From contig OY747705.1 of the NCBI GenBank assembly GCA_963556495.2, positions 25,090,501 to 25,154,500 on the forward strand: a stretch of DNA of 64,000 nucleotides. Direction: 5' to 3'. Under the pieces are notes generated by a model that had not been told where the DNA came from, ran no database searches, and worked only from the letters and a program-made list of their open reading frames with translations. Below are positions 35,701 to 45,275 of the stretch, piece by piece. Both the position numbers and the translations under genes were made by a program. Numbering within the stretch: position 1 is the first letter of the stretch; each line of letters begins with the position of its first letter. Source of the stretch: Valencia hispanica. Taxonomy: Eukaryota; Chordata; Actinopteri; Cyprinodontiformes; Valenciidae.

Positions 35701-36097
35701 TATTCTGTATTTACCAACCTATTTGTCAAAGACTCAGAAAAGAAACACTTTTATTATATTTGTATTACAAAGTTCTATGACCTTGGAACTGTTGATCTGT
35801 TCTTTTTGTGTTCAAGCAATAAGCTACAATTTGAAGAGTGTTCTGCTGGATGATCAAGTGTTTTCTAGTGCACTTATTACAATAAAAATGTTGTAATTTC
35901 AGAAATGAAAATTTTAATAGACTTTTTAAAAACAAATTTAAAATGATTTGGTCATAATTACTGTAATTTTCGGACTACTGAGCGCACCTGAATAAAAGGC
36001 GCACCAGCTAAATTTTAAAAGACAATAAATGTTTTACCTGTATGTAAGCCACATGTTTTCATGTTGTAACATGAGACATTTAAACAAAATGACAGTA

Positions 36098-36636
36098 CAC
36101 GGAAGATTTTTTGTTATTCCCTCTGCCAGGCAGTAATGTTTTCGTGTTTGTCTGTCTGCAACGGTTACAGAAACATTTCAATGTTATGTCAATTAATTGA
36201 TTAAGTAATTATTATTAAAGGTATCTGGGGAATATGGCATAATTATCAGAGTCAGGGAAGAGGCCTTTCATCCACTCTCATCTAACTGCGTGACTCCCCA
36301 GCTGTGATGAGTGTTTCGGTTGACCTTGCAATGAAGACATAAAATCAGGGGACTGAAGACAGAAGCTGCTTGCAGAGAGGACAGACATGATCGGAGGTGC
36401 GAGAGAGTACAAGTGTTGGCCCAGACGGGCTCATGTACAAGACTGGTTGCAATAAAATATGAGAAACGCCAATCCAGACTTCGCCCTTATCCTTATGGAA
36501 GGAGGAAGATAATTTCCAATAACACAACATAACTCAAAAAGTTATGGACATATTTCTATGAAATATTCAGGAAATGTCCACAATGGGACCAGGGAGAACT
36601 GATTAGATTTTGGGGTTAATCCGACATCAACACTAC
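36098..36636 (+). repeat. Dispersed repeat R, copy split by about 350 bp, inside the Tigger element
   Basis: The first part (36118-36170: ccctctgccaggcagtaatg, then the gtttgtctgtctg run) and the last part (36525-36625: aacataactcaaaaagttat, tattcaggaaatgtcc, atgggaccagg) are the two halves of repeat R in plus orientation. The intervening 350 bp has no counterpart at 35475-35700 and might be internal sequence of a longer R version or a further insertion. Confidence 0.55.
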
Positions 36637-36691
36637 ATGACAGTAACATGCCTGGTTAGAAAATAAAACATATTTTAGCCTACCAGAAAAG

Positions 36692-36940
36692 TCATTCGTT
36701 GCTTTCTTCATCCTCCTCTTCCTCATTAAAGACACTGAAGTCCTCTTCTTCAGTGTCTTTATGTCCTCTGAAAGCTTTTGTCATCTTTTTACACTGACTC
36801 GGTTCTTTCTGCGGCCTCCTCCAACGTCTCAAAATCGATTCATTGATGTCAAGCTTACGTGCAGAAGCTCTATTTCCTTCTTTGACGGCAAACTCGAATG
36901 CCTTTAACTCAAAAGCTGCATTTCTTTGTGTATTTTCCAT
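36692..36940 (-). CDS. Truncated Tigger-like transposase: DNA-binding head joined to acidic tail
   Basis: ATG at 36940 opens 82 codons. Residues 10-45 (FELKAFEFAVKEGNRASARK, then INESILRRWRR) form a Brinker/psq-type helix-turn-helix, the DNA-binding head of pogo/Tigger transposases. Residues 46-62 (KEPSQCKKMTKAFRGHK) are the conserved segment that follows. At that point the CENPB-type DNA-binding domain and the whole DDE catalytic domain are missing. The frame continues with an acidic stretch (residues 63-82, rich in Glu and Asp) that looks like the native C-terminus, and ends in TGA. The frame is intact across the deletion. A protein of this kind could bind element ends without cutting, but expression is unproven. 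The next-best reading is a simple deletion relic. Confidence 0.75.
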   Translation of the reverse strand: MENTQRNAAFELKAFEFAVKEGNRASARKLDINESILRRWRRPQKEPSQCKKMTKAFRGHKDTEEEDFSVFNEEEEDEESNE

Positions 36941-37311
36941 AGTGACGGTGTGTGCACGAAAACTACTGGTAGTTTCTTCTTCGGAGTATAATCTTTCCCC
37001 TCTCTCATTTTTGCGCTTCCTGCTCTAGGGCCCCCCAGAGGTCGTTAGCCAGTAAAAAAAACTATAATAATAATAAAAATTCATAAATGAATATAATAAT
37101 AATAATAATAATAAAACATAATACAATCTTTAATTAGCTGCATCATTCTGTAGGACGCAGGGTCCAAAGCGTGTCAAAAAAGTAGCATATAGTCCGAATA
37201 TTACAGTAAAAGAAAATCACAAATAAAAACATTGCAACCTTTGTTGCAACTTTTCTCAAAAGCTGACACAACAGGAATGTTAGGCCGCAACAATCATAAA
37301 AAGTGCCGCAA

Positions 37312-37450
37312 AATCCATTCATCCATCTTCTATACCCGTCCATCCTAATGCAGGGTTGCGTGGTTGCTAATGCAGGGTGCTGGTGCCTATCTCTAGTGGT
37401 CAAGGGGCGAGAGGCAGGGTACACCCTGGACAGTCCATTGCAGGCCGCAA
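37312..37450 (+). repeat. Abundant teleost dispersed repeat
   Basis: Reads cattcatccatcttctata, cccgtccatcct, gcagggttgcg, a ggtgcctatctctagtgg block, then gggcgagaggcagggtacac and cctggacag. This is the start of the very common fish repeat also seen decayed at 5275-5365 (minus) and 13310-13475 (its later part). Confidence 0.7.
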
Positions 37451-38089
37451 AATCCTGGAGGGACATTGTTCCTGTCACAAGAAAGTGCTTTGATTCTTTG
37501 GGAGGCTGTCCTTCTCAAGCTTCCACAGTGTGGGGGTTCAGAGGAGCGTGAGATGAGGTGAACAGAGGGGGGTTGGGTCAGTGTGTTTGGTAGCATTGCT
37601 TTCTGTTTTTAGTCGGATTAAAGGTTGACCTGACCCCTTTGGTAGCCTTCTCATTGTGGCTGTTGAAGAGATAGAAATTCTGTTAATGTTGTATGAGGGT
37701 TTAATGCTGTAGTGCATGTGGAAACACTTAGAAACCGTGAACAATCAAGAGGAATGTGGTACATCCTGTGTGCCTTGTGTGAAGAAGCTGTGACCATTCT
37801 GTGAACAAAGATCGATGTGGGAGGAGTTTCCTTTTTAACTCGTTTCAAATAAAAACCTTATGATGAGATAAAGCTGTGCTCAGTTACTAGAACTGAGTCC
37901 AGTGAACGATGTCTCACTGTTAAAATATATAATTGTTGTTTGTTCTTATTGCTCCTTTTTACAGAAATGAACGAGCACGCGGGAAGGTGAAATGAGAGCT
38001 CAGAGAGCCCAGGGTCATAAATTAAATGTGTGTCTGTTCCTTTAAGATAGGCTTTAAATTAGAGTGAAAACACCTTCTCAACACTGTGC
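37451..38089. other. No recognisable feature
   Basis: About 640 bp; the several overlapping open frames on both strands are chance frames. Confidence 0.4.
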
Positions 38090-38275
38090 AGAGATGGGTA
38101 GTAACTAATTACATTTACTCAGTGCATTTACTTGAGTAACTTATTGTACATTCAAGAGTAGTTTTACTACACTGTACTTTTGCTTCAGTAATATTTTTTA
38201 TAAAGTATCTCTACTCACTTGAATAACCTTGTTGTTGAAGGTGTGCTATACAAATAAAATAAATAAATTGCCTTA
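38090..38275 (+). repeat. Common teleost repeat ('gagatgggtagtaact...') followed by a LINE-type tail
   Basis: 38092-38215 carries the sequence gagatgggtagtaactaatt, followed by repeated acttgagtaa and ctgtacttttgcttc blocks, as in a very common fish MITE-like repeat. Directly after it, 38228-38275 (ccttgttgttgaagg, gtgctatacaaataaaat) resembles the ending of a teleost LINE 3' UTR like the one at 12790-12835. Confidence 0.5.
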
Positions 38276-39479
38276 TTTGAGTAAGATTTCTATATCTACA
38301 CTCATCAGGTCACATCCACACACTGCCTTGTCCTACTCGATGACGGCTGAGAAGGTGTCAAGATTTGTCTTGGGGAAATCCTGTTGCATAAAAAAACTTA
38401 AAAATAAAGCCAGTCTGCTACCACAATTGCCTTTTACTTGTTTATTGATCTCTTCCAAAAAGGGGTCTAGAAAGGGGTTTAGATGTGAGTCTATATCAAT
38501 CTAGAGGAATGACTGTGATTACAGATAAAACAATATCTCTGTTTCCAGAAGAGCTTATTAAGGAACAATATTTGTTTGCATCAGCCTGAAGATGTTTTTT
38601 ATTTTTTCTATGTTTTAAAGTCTGGTTGGGACTGTTCATCCTGTGCATTTTCTTTACAACTTCTGTCTGGTTCCTTAAAGTTCTTAGACAGCAACTCACT
38701 CCCAAATCAATGTTTTTTTGCTGATAAACTGTATAAATGAGCGTCTACTAGTGCTGTGTACATTTCTGGCCTTAATTTTGTATTTTAGTGCATCTTAGTA
38801 AATTTATAAATTTTTTGCCTAAAATCATTAGTGTGGCGCCCACTTCAGGTTAAAACTCTATACTGCACTTGAATTTGAATCGGGCATTGCTATTCACTCT
38901 GGGATGAGGGCTGACGTCAGCCCCCCTGTCCTTGTGGGGTATTTTTCAAAGAGGAAATGTGTGCGGAGTAAGCGTAGACATTATACAGAGTTTTATGTAC
39001 GAGAAATTAAAAAAAGGTCATTAATGACTTGTGGGAGGTGTAGGCCTATAAGTCTGCCGTCTTTACGGGGGCTTGGAGGCTGAAAGAGTTGGGGAAACTG
39101 AGCTCACACCTCAAACTAAGAACATGAACCCCTTAAGAAGGAGAAGAAGAACCAGCTTTGGACCCTGACGTGAATTTAACAACAGCAGTTCACCATAACA
39201 ACTTGTTGCTCTTTGTTTTAACCCAGCGTGCCTCAGCAATCGAAAAGGAGCAGAGGAATTGACACATTCTGCTCTTCTGGCTACTTTTCTTTTTCAGTGT
39301 GGCGGAGGCCCTGGACATCAGTAGGCCACCACAGCAGACGTAGCACAGGTTTTAAGACGTATCTTGTTATCTGAACATCTTTAATGATCATTTACCATAT
39401 TAGGATCAATGATGTCCAGAAGGCTTTGTTGTAGAGCAAAACATGAGTAAGTCTAGTGAACAGGCCAGCTGTGCATATA
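38276..39479. other. No recognisable feature
   Basis: About 1.2 kb; the section 38820-39330 is somewhat less A/T-rich but shows nothing that I can identify. Confidence 0.4.
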
Positions 39480-39969
39480 TACAGTGGCTTGCAAAAGTAT
39501 TCGGCCTCCTTGAACTTTTCCACATTTTGTCACATTACAGCCACAAACATGAATCAATTTTATTGGAATTCCAAGTGAAAGACCAATACAAAGTAGTGTA
39601 CACGTGAGAAGTGGAACGAAAATCATACATGACTCCAAACATTTTTTGCAAATAAATAACTGAAAAGGGGTGTGTGCGTAATTATTCAGCCCCCTGAGTC
39701 AATACTTTGCATAACCACCTTTTGCTGCAATTACGTCTGCCAGTCTTTTAGGGTATGTCTCTACCAGCTTTGCACATCTAGAAACTGAAATTCTTGCCCA
39801 TTCTTCTTTGCAAAACAGCTCCAGCTCAGTCAGATTAGATGGACAGTGTTTGTGAACAGCAGTTTTCAGATCTTGCCACAGATTCTCGGTTGGATTTAGA
39901 TCTGTACTTTGAGTGGGCCATTCTAACAGATGGATACGTTTTGTTTTAAACCATTCCATTGTTACCCTG
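39480..39969 (-). mobile_element. Tc1 fragment, 3' third, interrupted by an LTR element
   Basis: Starts at TA 39480-39481 with cagtggcttgcaaaagtatt and a TIR of about 210 bp nearly identical to that of 16097-17696. On the minus strand 39959-39699 encodes the transposase C-terminus: MEWFKTKRIHLLEWPTQS, TDLNPTENLWQDLK with the catalytic Glu, ending AKY and a stop. NPIEN is changed to NPTEN. The match with the complete copy stops at 39969 in ttgttaccctg, where TGTTG of the LTR begins. The other two thirds of the Tc1 are not found beyond the LTR element. Confidence 0.93.
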
Positions 39970-40792
39970 TGTTGTAACTACTAATAATAAAAAGTTGTCT
40001 GGTTTTCAGAGCATCAATAATTATAATCAATAATTTAATATTAATATAATTATTGATGACGTTCGAGTTTAACCTGTTTATTAAAGATACAGGGGCACCA
40101 ATCTCATAAATGAGATAATTTTAATTAAACCAGACTGTCAGTCTCTCTGAAAAGGCGTAGAGTTCGTCCAAGGGGTTAAAACAAACTTCACAGCACACAC
40201 TGAAATAGCACAGGAAACTTCCCGTTACTTAAGGGAATTTATTAATGAAATAGGTCAACCTTACAGATTACATTTCATTCATAATTTCCATCTATTCTAA
40301 CGAATGCAAAAATATAGAACAAAGTTAACGTCGAGGGAAGGGGCGTGTGTGTGGGTGGGAGACAGCGAGCAGATGAGAGGGGGTTCAGCTTCCACCCTCA
40401 ATACGATCGATCAAACTCGAACCTTATCAATTGGTTCGATCGGCTCACAAAGGGAGAAAAAGGAAGACCGCGTGGCGACTCAACAAAGGCTAGTTTCATT
40501 AGCAATGGTGGCTTGGACAAAGGAAACGGGGGCGACGGAGAACGGGCCACGCGACCTGTCTAAACAGGCACCGCTTGGGAACCAAAAGAGACGAAGATTT
40601 AAGTATTAGCGCTGCTTTTATCAACTCTGTGATGTCATCACTGGCCACAGACCAATGAGAATGGGTCGAGGGCAGCGCAATGGGTGCTGGGAGATTCAGT
40701 TCGTTCAGTGAAAGGATGCTGGGGGATGCAGTTCGTTCAGTGAAAGGATGCTGGGAGATGCAGTTTGTTCAGTAAAGGCCATAGCCTCAACA
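39970..40792 (-). mobile_element. Long terminal repeat (3' LTR) of an endogenous retrovirus-like element
   Basis: On the minus strand the sequence starts TGTTGAGG at 40792 and ends TTACAACA at 39970, so it has the TG...CA ends and a 5-bp inverted TGTTG/CAACA that define an LTR; length 823 bp. U3 holds three tandem 32-bp repeats, an inverted CCAAT box (40652-40656), a near-palindromic TGATGACATCA (40630-40640) and a GATAAAAG TATA-like box (about 40615-40622). AATAAA polyadenylation signals lie at 40077-40082 and near 40238. A polypurine tract adjoins the 5' side, and an envelope-like gene lies upstream. There is no second LTR in the window, so this is a 5'-truncated provirus rather than a solo LTR. 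Confidence 0.75.
40685..40780 (-). repeat. Three 32-bp tandem repeats in U3
   Basis: Units begin at 40685, 40717 and 40749 and differ by only a few bases; the plus-strand form is tgctgggagatgcagttcgt followed by tcagtgaaagga. The position near the start of U3 is where retroviral enhancers are commonly duplicated. Confidence 0.9.
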
Positions 40793-40806
40793 TTCCCCTT
40801 TTAGTT
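40793..40806 (-). promoter_or_regulatory. Polypurine tract next to the LTR
   Basis: The minus strand reads CTAAAAGGGGAA immediately before TGTTG of the LTR. This is the expected primer site for plus-strand DNA synthesis in retroviruses and LTR retrotransposons. A near copy (CTAAGGGGGGAATG) lies about 240 bp upstream, at 41036-41049. Confidence 0.65.
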
Positions 40807-40854
40807 CCAAAGAATGCGCACTGTTCAGTCTTTGGAGCTAGAACCAGGTTCATT

Positions 40855-41030
40855 GTCCATTACGTCCAGGAATGCCGCTGTCCTTCAGCGGGAAGGTGTA
40901 ACAGTTCAGTCCATTACGTCCAAGAATGTCGATGTCCTTCAGCGGGAAGGTGTAACAGTTCAGTCCATTACGTCCAAGAATGTCGCTGTCCTTCAGCGGG
41001 AAGGTGTAAGAATTCAGTCCATTAAATCTG
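40855..41030. repeat. 54-bp tandem repeat, 3 units plus a partial
   Basis: Units start at 40855, 40909 and 40963, and a partial fourth at 41017. The plus-strand consensus begins gtccattacgtccaagaatg and includes ccttcagcgggaagg. The units are nearly identical. The array lies between the polypurine tract and its upstream near copy. The period is a multiple of 3, so it stays open on the plus strand, but no gene reads through it. Confidence 0.93.
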
Positions 41031-41365
41031 AATCTGGTCCCAGCATTCCCCCCTTAGTTGTAAAGGATGGAAATGCAGTTTACAGTCTTTGCAGCTATAC
41101 TGGGTCCACTGATCCGAATTGGGTCTGGGTAGAGGTTAACCTAGTCTGGGTAGAGGCTAATCTATTCTACTAAAATATGTATAATTGTAAGAAACTATCA
41201 ACAGAAAGTAAAATCACACCAAGAAAAAAAAATTCTCAAAAAGTAATATAAGAAAAAAAATAATAAAACAAATCGACCCCCTTTCGATATCGTCATACTT
41301 CATGATTCACATCACTGCTTTTAGTATGAGACGGGGTGAAGGCACAAATGTGTAGCTACCATCAG

Positions 41366-43950
41366 GCACTGGCACCAGCTTGTGCTTTGGGACCGGGGGA
41401 ACCTATGAATCGCGGTGTGAGAAATGTCATGGAGTCGATTCTTGCTTGCAATTGTTTGACCTGCCTGTAGGCGGTGTAAGCCATCAACGCTGTGAAGATC
41501 CACTCAATTACAACTGCAATTACTGTGAATGTCAAGGTGTGTGTTTCTGTCCAATCAGCTTTCTTGGGAAAGCTGGGGGGGGGGGGTCAAAGTCAAGGCC
41601 GTAGGGGTGAGGCTGAATTTAATCAATTTGGTCCCCTCCTTTAAAAGCTGTTTCTCAATTTCGGTACCAATCGTGACATTATATCCGTTAAATGCATCCA
41701 TGATCTCGATCTCAGTGTCATGTCTGTCGAGGTCGAGATGATGGAGTATTGTGTCTCCTATGTGAACTACAGTCCCTTGTGGGATATTGAGTAACATAGT
41801 TTGGTTTAGCAACTTTACCTTGGTGACCGTGTCATGGTGATCGTATGACATCAAAGCTTCTGCTACTGGTGTGCTCACTAGCCATCGGTTACCTGCACGT
41901 TCAACTTTGGTTTCCATACCTGCATCTTTTAATGTCATTGTAGCTTGACAATTTTGTTGAGGGGCATCATCCCTCAAACCACAGAGGTAATCAGTTACAG
42001 CTCTAATGAACGGGTTACTTGGGCCCACCCAGTGGAGATCTTTAGTTTTGGTGCATAGGTCTAGGTTTGGAGTGAGGTAAAGTTTGGGATCGTTGTCATG
42101 GTAGGCTAGTATGGATGGGGTCTTTAAATGTCGGTGGGTGTTACCCTTCCAAAAACCAACATTTAGCACCGATTTAAGCCTATATATATTCATTTTTTCA
42201 ATGATGGGAAGGTTCAGCATGAACCCAAGTTCAAAATTATCTGGATTAACAAAAATGGGGAACTAAATGTGTAAGAGTTCGTCCTTCCACATGACTTTCC
42301 ACAGATAAACCAATTTCTCTAATAAGATCCTGCATTAATTCTCTTACCACCTGTGTGTACGTTAAGTCAATTATTTTATCTTTCTACGACATCTGAGAGA
42401 GCTTGCAGGGCATGCAGGGTGTTGTTAATTAGAGTAGAACGTAGATTGACAGGCACTTTTGTGTCCTGAAGGGTTTTAGATTGTGCTTCTGACAGTCTCT
42501 ATTTAAGGAGTTTCTGTAGGATTTCTAAATCGCGTCTAGAATAAATGTACCATCACTTAGTGAGGTAGTGTGCAGATAAATCAGCTTCTGTAATGAAGTC
42601 TTGTGTTAAATGATACCAATGTGTCACTCATCACTTAACCACTTCCTAAGAGAGAAACTGCAAAACCTGAAAGGGTTATTTTAATGCACTTAAAATGTAT
42701 TTATGGTTACTACTGTAGCCTGAAAGGTGTTAATCTATGCGTCTGCAGATTCCTATGGAACAAAACAAAAATTATGGATGTAATTAGTTGTTAGTGTATG
42801 TTAGAGGTGAGTTTTGAAGCATGCACCTGTTCCATTAACGCTATTTACTGGTCCTCCTTTTCCACTGGTGTGGAGACAGGCTCCGCCTCCAGGGAGGAGA
42901 CCTTGAGGTGAAACTTACCTTGGTTAAACAAAAGAGCAGCAGTCATGACTGCTGTATCATTCAGTTTAGGAGGGGCTTCATCAACTCTGATGAAGCTGCA
43001 TGTGACTGTCAGCAGGTGTTTGTTGACTTCTGCTGGATTCAGGTGCATCCAAGGGAATCTGACCCCCTTTCGCTGAGAGGGATCTCTGCTCAGCTGGGAT
43101 CCATGGAGCTGGCAGCAGGATAAGCATCCTTGGGTGCAGGTCTCGGTCATGTGAGCCTTTGGAAGGCAGGATGTCACCTGTTGGAAGATATCACATGAGG
43201 CTTTGGGGCTCTTCTGGTCACATGTAAGAAAGTCATGGGTGTGGGTTAAGATGACCCCCCTTTGGTCTGTTAGGTCAGCTCATGCAGGCGGACCTCGCTC
43301 ATTGTGGGACCTGTCTTCAGCCTAAGATCAGGAAGGCTGCAAGAAAAAGCTTCTAGCTCATGGGTCACACCTGGTCGTGGCAGCATCATGTCTGCTGGTG
43401 AACGGTTAATCACCAACTTCTGGATGAGGTGAAAGTTGGGATCATGTTCCTGCGTCTTCACCACATCAAAGTGTTTAGGTTTGTACCTGAGCTGTTCATT
43501 TTTCATTCCCATCTGTCGCCAGAAGAGGGCGTCAGCGGGATGGACTTGTGACAGAGGGAGCCACAGTTTCTGGAAATCCCACAGGATTTTGCGCTCAGCT
43601 GGATGAGTCGTCAGCGCGTACACCACTAGGTCACCTTCAGGCCTGTAGGTGGCGCTGCAGATGGACTCCTCAGGTAAAGCTTCGTGCCGCTTTACCGTTA
43701 TCATTTTGGAAGGGAATGTGAACAACATGTCTGAAGAGGACTGTTTGTTATTCATGAACAGAGGCAGATCCCATATGAAGGGGACTGAAAGTTCAAAATC
43801 TTGAAATGAGCAGTCTATAAGCATGCCAAGAGGCTTTCTGGCTGTCACCAGGACTGCAACTTGGGTTGGATTTTCAACCAGCAGGTGGGGTGAACGATTA
43901 TTCAACTCATGAATGGGTGTACCGCCAACAGCAAGGTTCAGTGGCAAGGG
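41366..43950 (-). pseudogene. Envelope-like gene of the LTR element, broken
   Basis: This gene lies just upstream of the polypurine tract, where retroviral env genes sit. Pieces on the minus strand, in order: an open part of about 225 codons (43947-43270), one of 110 codons (43177-42845), a segment with many stops (42840-42221), and an open part of 221 codons (42220-41555) with a few Cys residues. At a run of 12 G (41575-41586, plus strand) the frame changes. In the new frame, 41550-41450 encodes a hydrophobic membrane-spanning stretch followed by a basic juxtamembrane segment and a short tail, with a stop near 41366. The ectodomain-membrane anchor-short tail layout and the position support an envelope-type glycoprotein. 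I do not recognise the exact viral group; an errantivirus-like or other LTR-element membrane protein is possible. The 5' limit near 43950 is where the next LINE starts. It is not functional as it stands. Confidence 0.5.
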
Positions 43951-44132
43951 ACGGGAGTTTGAACCTGGCGCACGGTCGAACGTAGGAGTATCTCATTCTT
44001 TTTTTGTTTGTTTGTTTGTTTCTGTTAACCAACTGGAGCCGACTGCCGGGACTTTGTGTGTGGTCGCGGTGTCGACGAAGAGCGACGAGCAGGATTAACT
44101 TTCGCTTTGTTCTGAGACACCCGGATTGGTGT

Positions 44133-45275
44133 ATGGGAAAAACTAAAGAGAGTGGCTCTGGGGGGAAAGGGGAAAACGGGGGGAAGCGAATTAGGTCAGG
44201 TAGTAGTGGGAGTTTAGAAAGAGAAGTACCCAAGATGGTGAGGAGAGATGAGCGTGAGGAGGGAGAATTTAAAATTATTTTTAAATTCGAAGACGAAGAA
44301 AGAAGAGTTCCTAACCCCCTTAAACTATCCTCAGAGATTCGTGACAAAATTGGGGAAATTCTACATGCAAGAATTTTGTCTAATGGGAATGTGTTGATAT
44401 TTTGTAAGACCGAAGCCCAAAGGAAGAAGGCACTCACGTTAAAGGAGTTGGATAAGCGAGCAGTTCAAGGTTTGGTGCCAGGGTCTAATTTAGACTCTGC
44501 CCAGGGCTCAAAAGGAGTCGTTTATATTGATATAGACGTTTCGGAGGATGACATTTTTCAAAACATGAGAGGGGGATCAATTTCGGGAGTGAAAAGGTTT
44601 AAAACTAGGATGGAAGGAGAAGAGAGAAAGAGCATGGCTGTGCTAATCTCTTTTAAAGATGAGGTCCTTCCGCAAAGGGTTAATCTGGGATTTATGGTCT
44701 ATCAAGTCAAACCGTATGTGCGTCCACCCTTGCGTTGTTACAGGTGTCAGAGGTTTGGGCTCGTTGCGGCAGTGTGTAGAGGGGAGAAAAGGTGTGGGAA
44801 GTGTGGCGGGGAACATGACTATTCGGAGTGTATAAAAAGTGAGATAAAGTGCTGTAATTGTGGGGGCGACCATGTGGCGGCGTACAGGGGCTGTGGGGCA
44901 CATGTTAAGGCCCAACGAGTGGAGACAATTAAAAGGACTGAAAATATCTCCTATGCTGAGGCAGTTAGGAAGGTTTGGGGAGCTGGTCAGGAGATACAAC
45001 AGATTCAAAGTGAAAGGGTAAATCAGGTGGGAAGTCAAGGCTCAGATGATTGCTTTATGGTGCGCAAAGTGGCGTTCTTTGCCTTTTTAGTGGAAGTTTT
45101 ATGGGCAGCAAGGCAGGTGGACACGCCATCAGGCATAAAAGCAATGATTGCAAAAGAGGCAGCTAGGTTTCTGGGTACAGAGGTGTCCCCAGAGCACTTG
45201 AATCTTGTATATGCACATAGTGAGGGTGCACAAAGAAGGACCACTCAGAGTGGAGAAGGCTCCTCAGTAGGCTAA
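44133..45275 (+). CDS. LINE ORF1 protein (gag-like, zinc knuckles)
   Basis: An RNA-binding protein that would package the LINE RNA. I take ATG 44133 as the start (MGKTKESGSGGKGENGG, 380 codons); the frame is open upstream to 44004 but without ATG. A basic, Gly/Ser-rich head comes first, then an RRM-like middle, then three Cys/His knuckles around residues 197-250. The first (CYRCQRFGLVAAVC) has Leu where the metal-binding His should be. The second (CGKCGGEHDYSEC) and third (CCNCGGDHVAAYRGC) look complete. After it comes ISYAEAVRKVW, a block usual in I/Jockey ORF1 proteins. The stop TAA at 45273-45275 touches the ATG of ORF2. The frame is intact throughout, although the missing His suggests relaxed selection. 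Confidence 0.85.
   Translation: MGKTKESGSGGKGENGGKRIRSGSSGSLEREVPKMVRRDEREEGEFKIIFKFEDEERRVPNPLKLSSEIRDKIGEILHARILSNGNVLIFCKTEAQRKKALTLKELDKRAVQGLVPGSNLDSAQGSKGVVYIDIDVSEDDIFQNMRGGSISGVKRFKTRMEGEERKSMAVLISFKDEVLPQRVNLGFMVYQVKPYVRPPLRCYRCQRFGLVAAVCRGEKRCGKCGGEHDYSECIKSEIKCCNCGGDHVAAYRGCGAHVKAQRVETIKRTENISYAEAVRKVWGAGQEIQQIQSERVNQVGSQGSDDCFMVRKVAFFAFLVEVLWAARQVDTPSGIKAMIAKEAARFLGTEVSPEHLNLVYAHSEGAQRRTTQSGEGSSVG

Larger units (their letters stand above)
35959..37208 (-). mobile_element. Tigger/pogo-like transposon, internally deleted
   Basis: Terminal sequences TTACTGTAATTTTCGGACTA (from 35959) and, inverted, TTACTGTAATATTCGGACTA (to 37208) are flanked by TA. The subterminal aaggcgcaccagctaaatttt and gttgtaacatgagacattt blocks match a widespread teleost Tigger-type family. 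The element is 1.25 kb. It encodes only a short transposase derivative (36940-36692, minus) and carries an insertion of repeat R at 36098-36636, flanked by a 9-bp direct repeat (atgacagta at 36089-36097 and 36637-36645). Confidence 0.85.

Noticed and set aside
36692..36940. Host gene with helix-turn-helix and acidic tail
   Set aside because: It lies within clear Tigger TIRs and both parts match the two ends of a Tigger transposase, so a transposon origin explains it better.
40855..41030. CRISPR-like array
   Set aside because: Units are contiguous 54-bp tandem copies without unique spacers, in a eukaryotic transposon context.
40345..41173. Plus-strand open frames through the 54-bp repeats
   Set aside because: They run antisense to the LTR element and stay open only because the repeat length is a multiple of 3.
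43930..43990. tRNA-like B-box (gagtttgaacctggc)
   Set aside because: No matching A-box or cloverleaf could be built around it; it sits at the junction of the LTR element and the LINE.
44004..44132. Upstream extension of the LINE ORF1 to 44004
   Set aside because: The codon at 44004 is TTG, not ATG, and the extension has no family-like sequence; ATG 44133 is the first good start.
44643..45244. Minus-strand open frames of 60-130 codons within ORF1
   Set aside because: Antisense shadows of a strongly codon-biased plus-strand gene.
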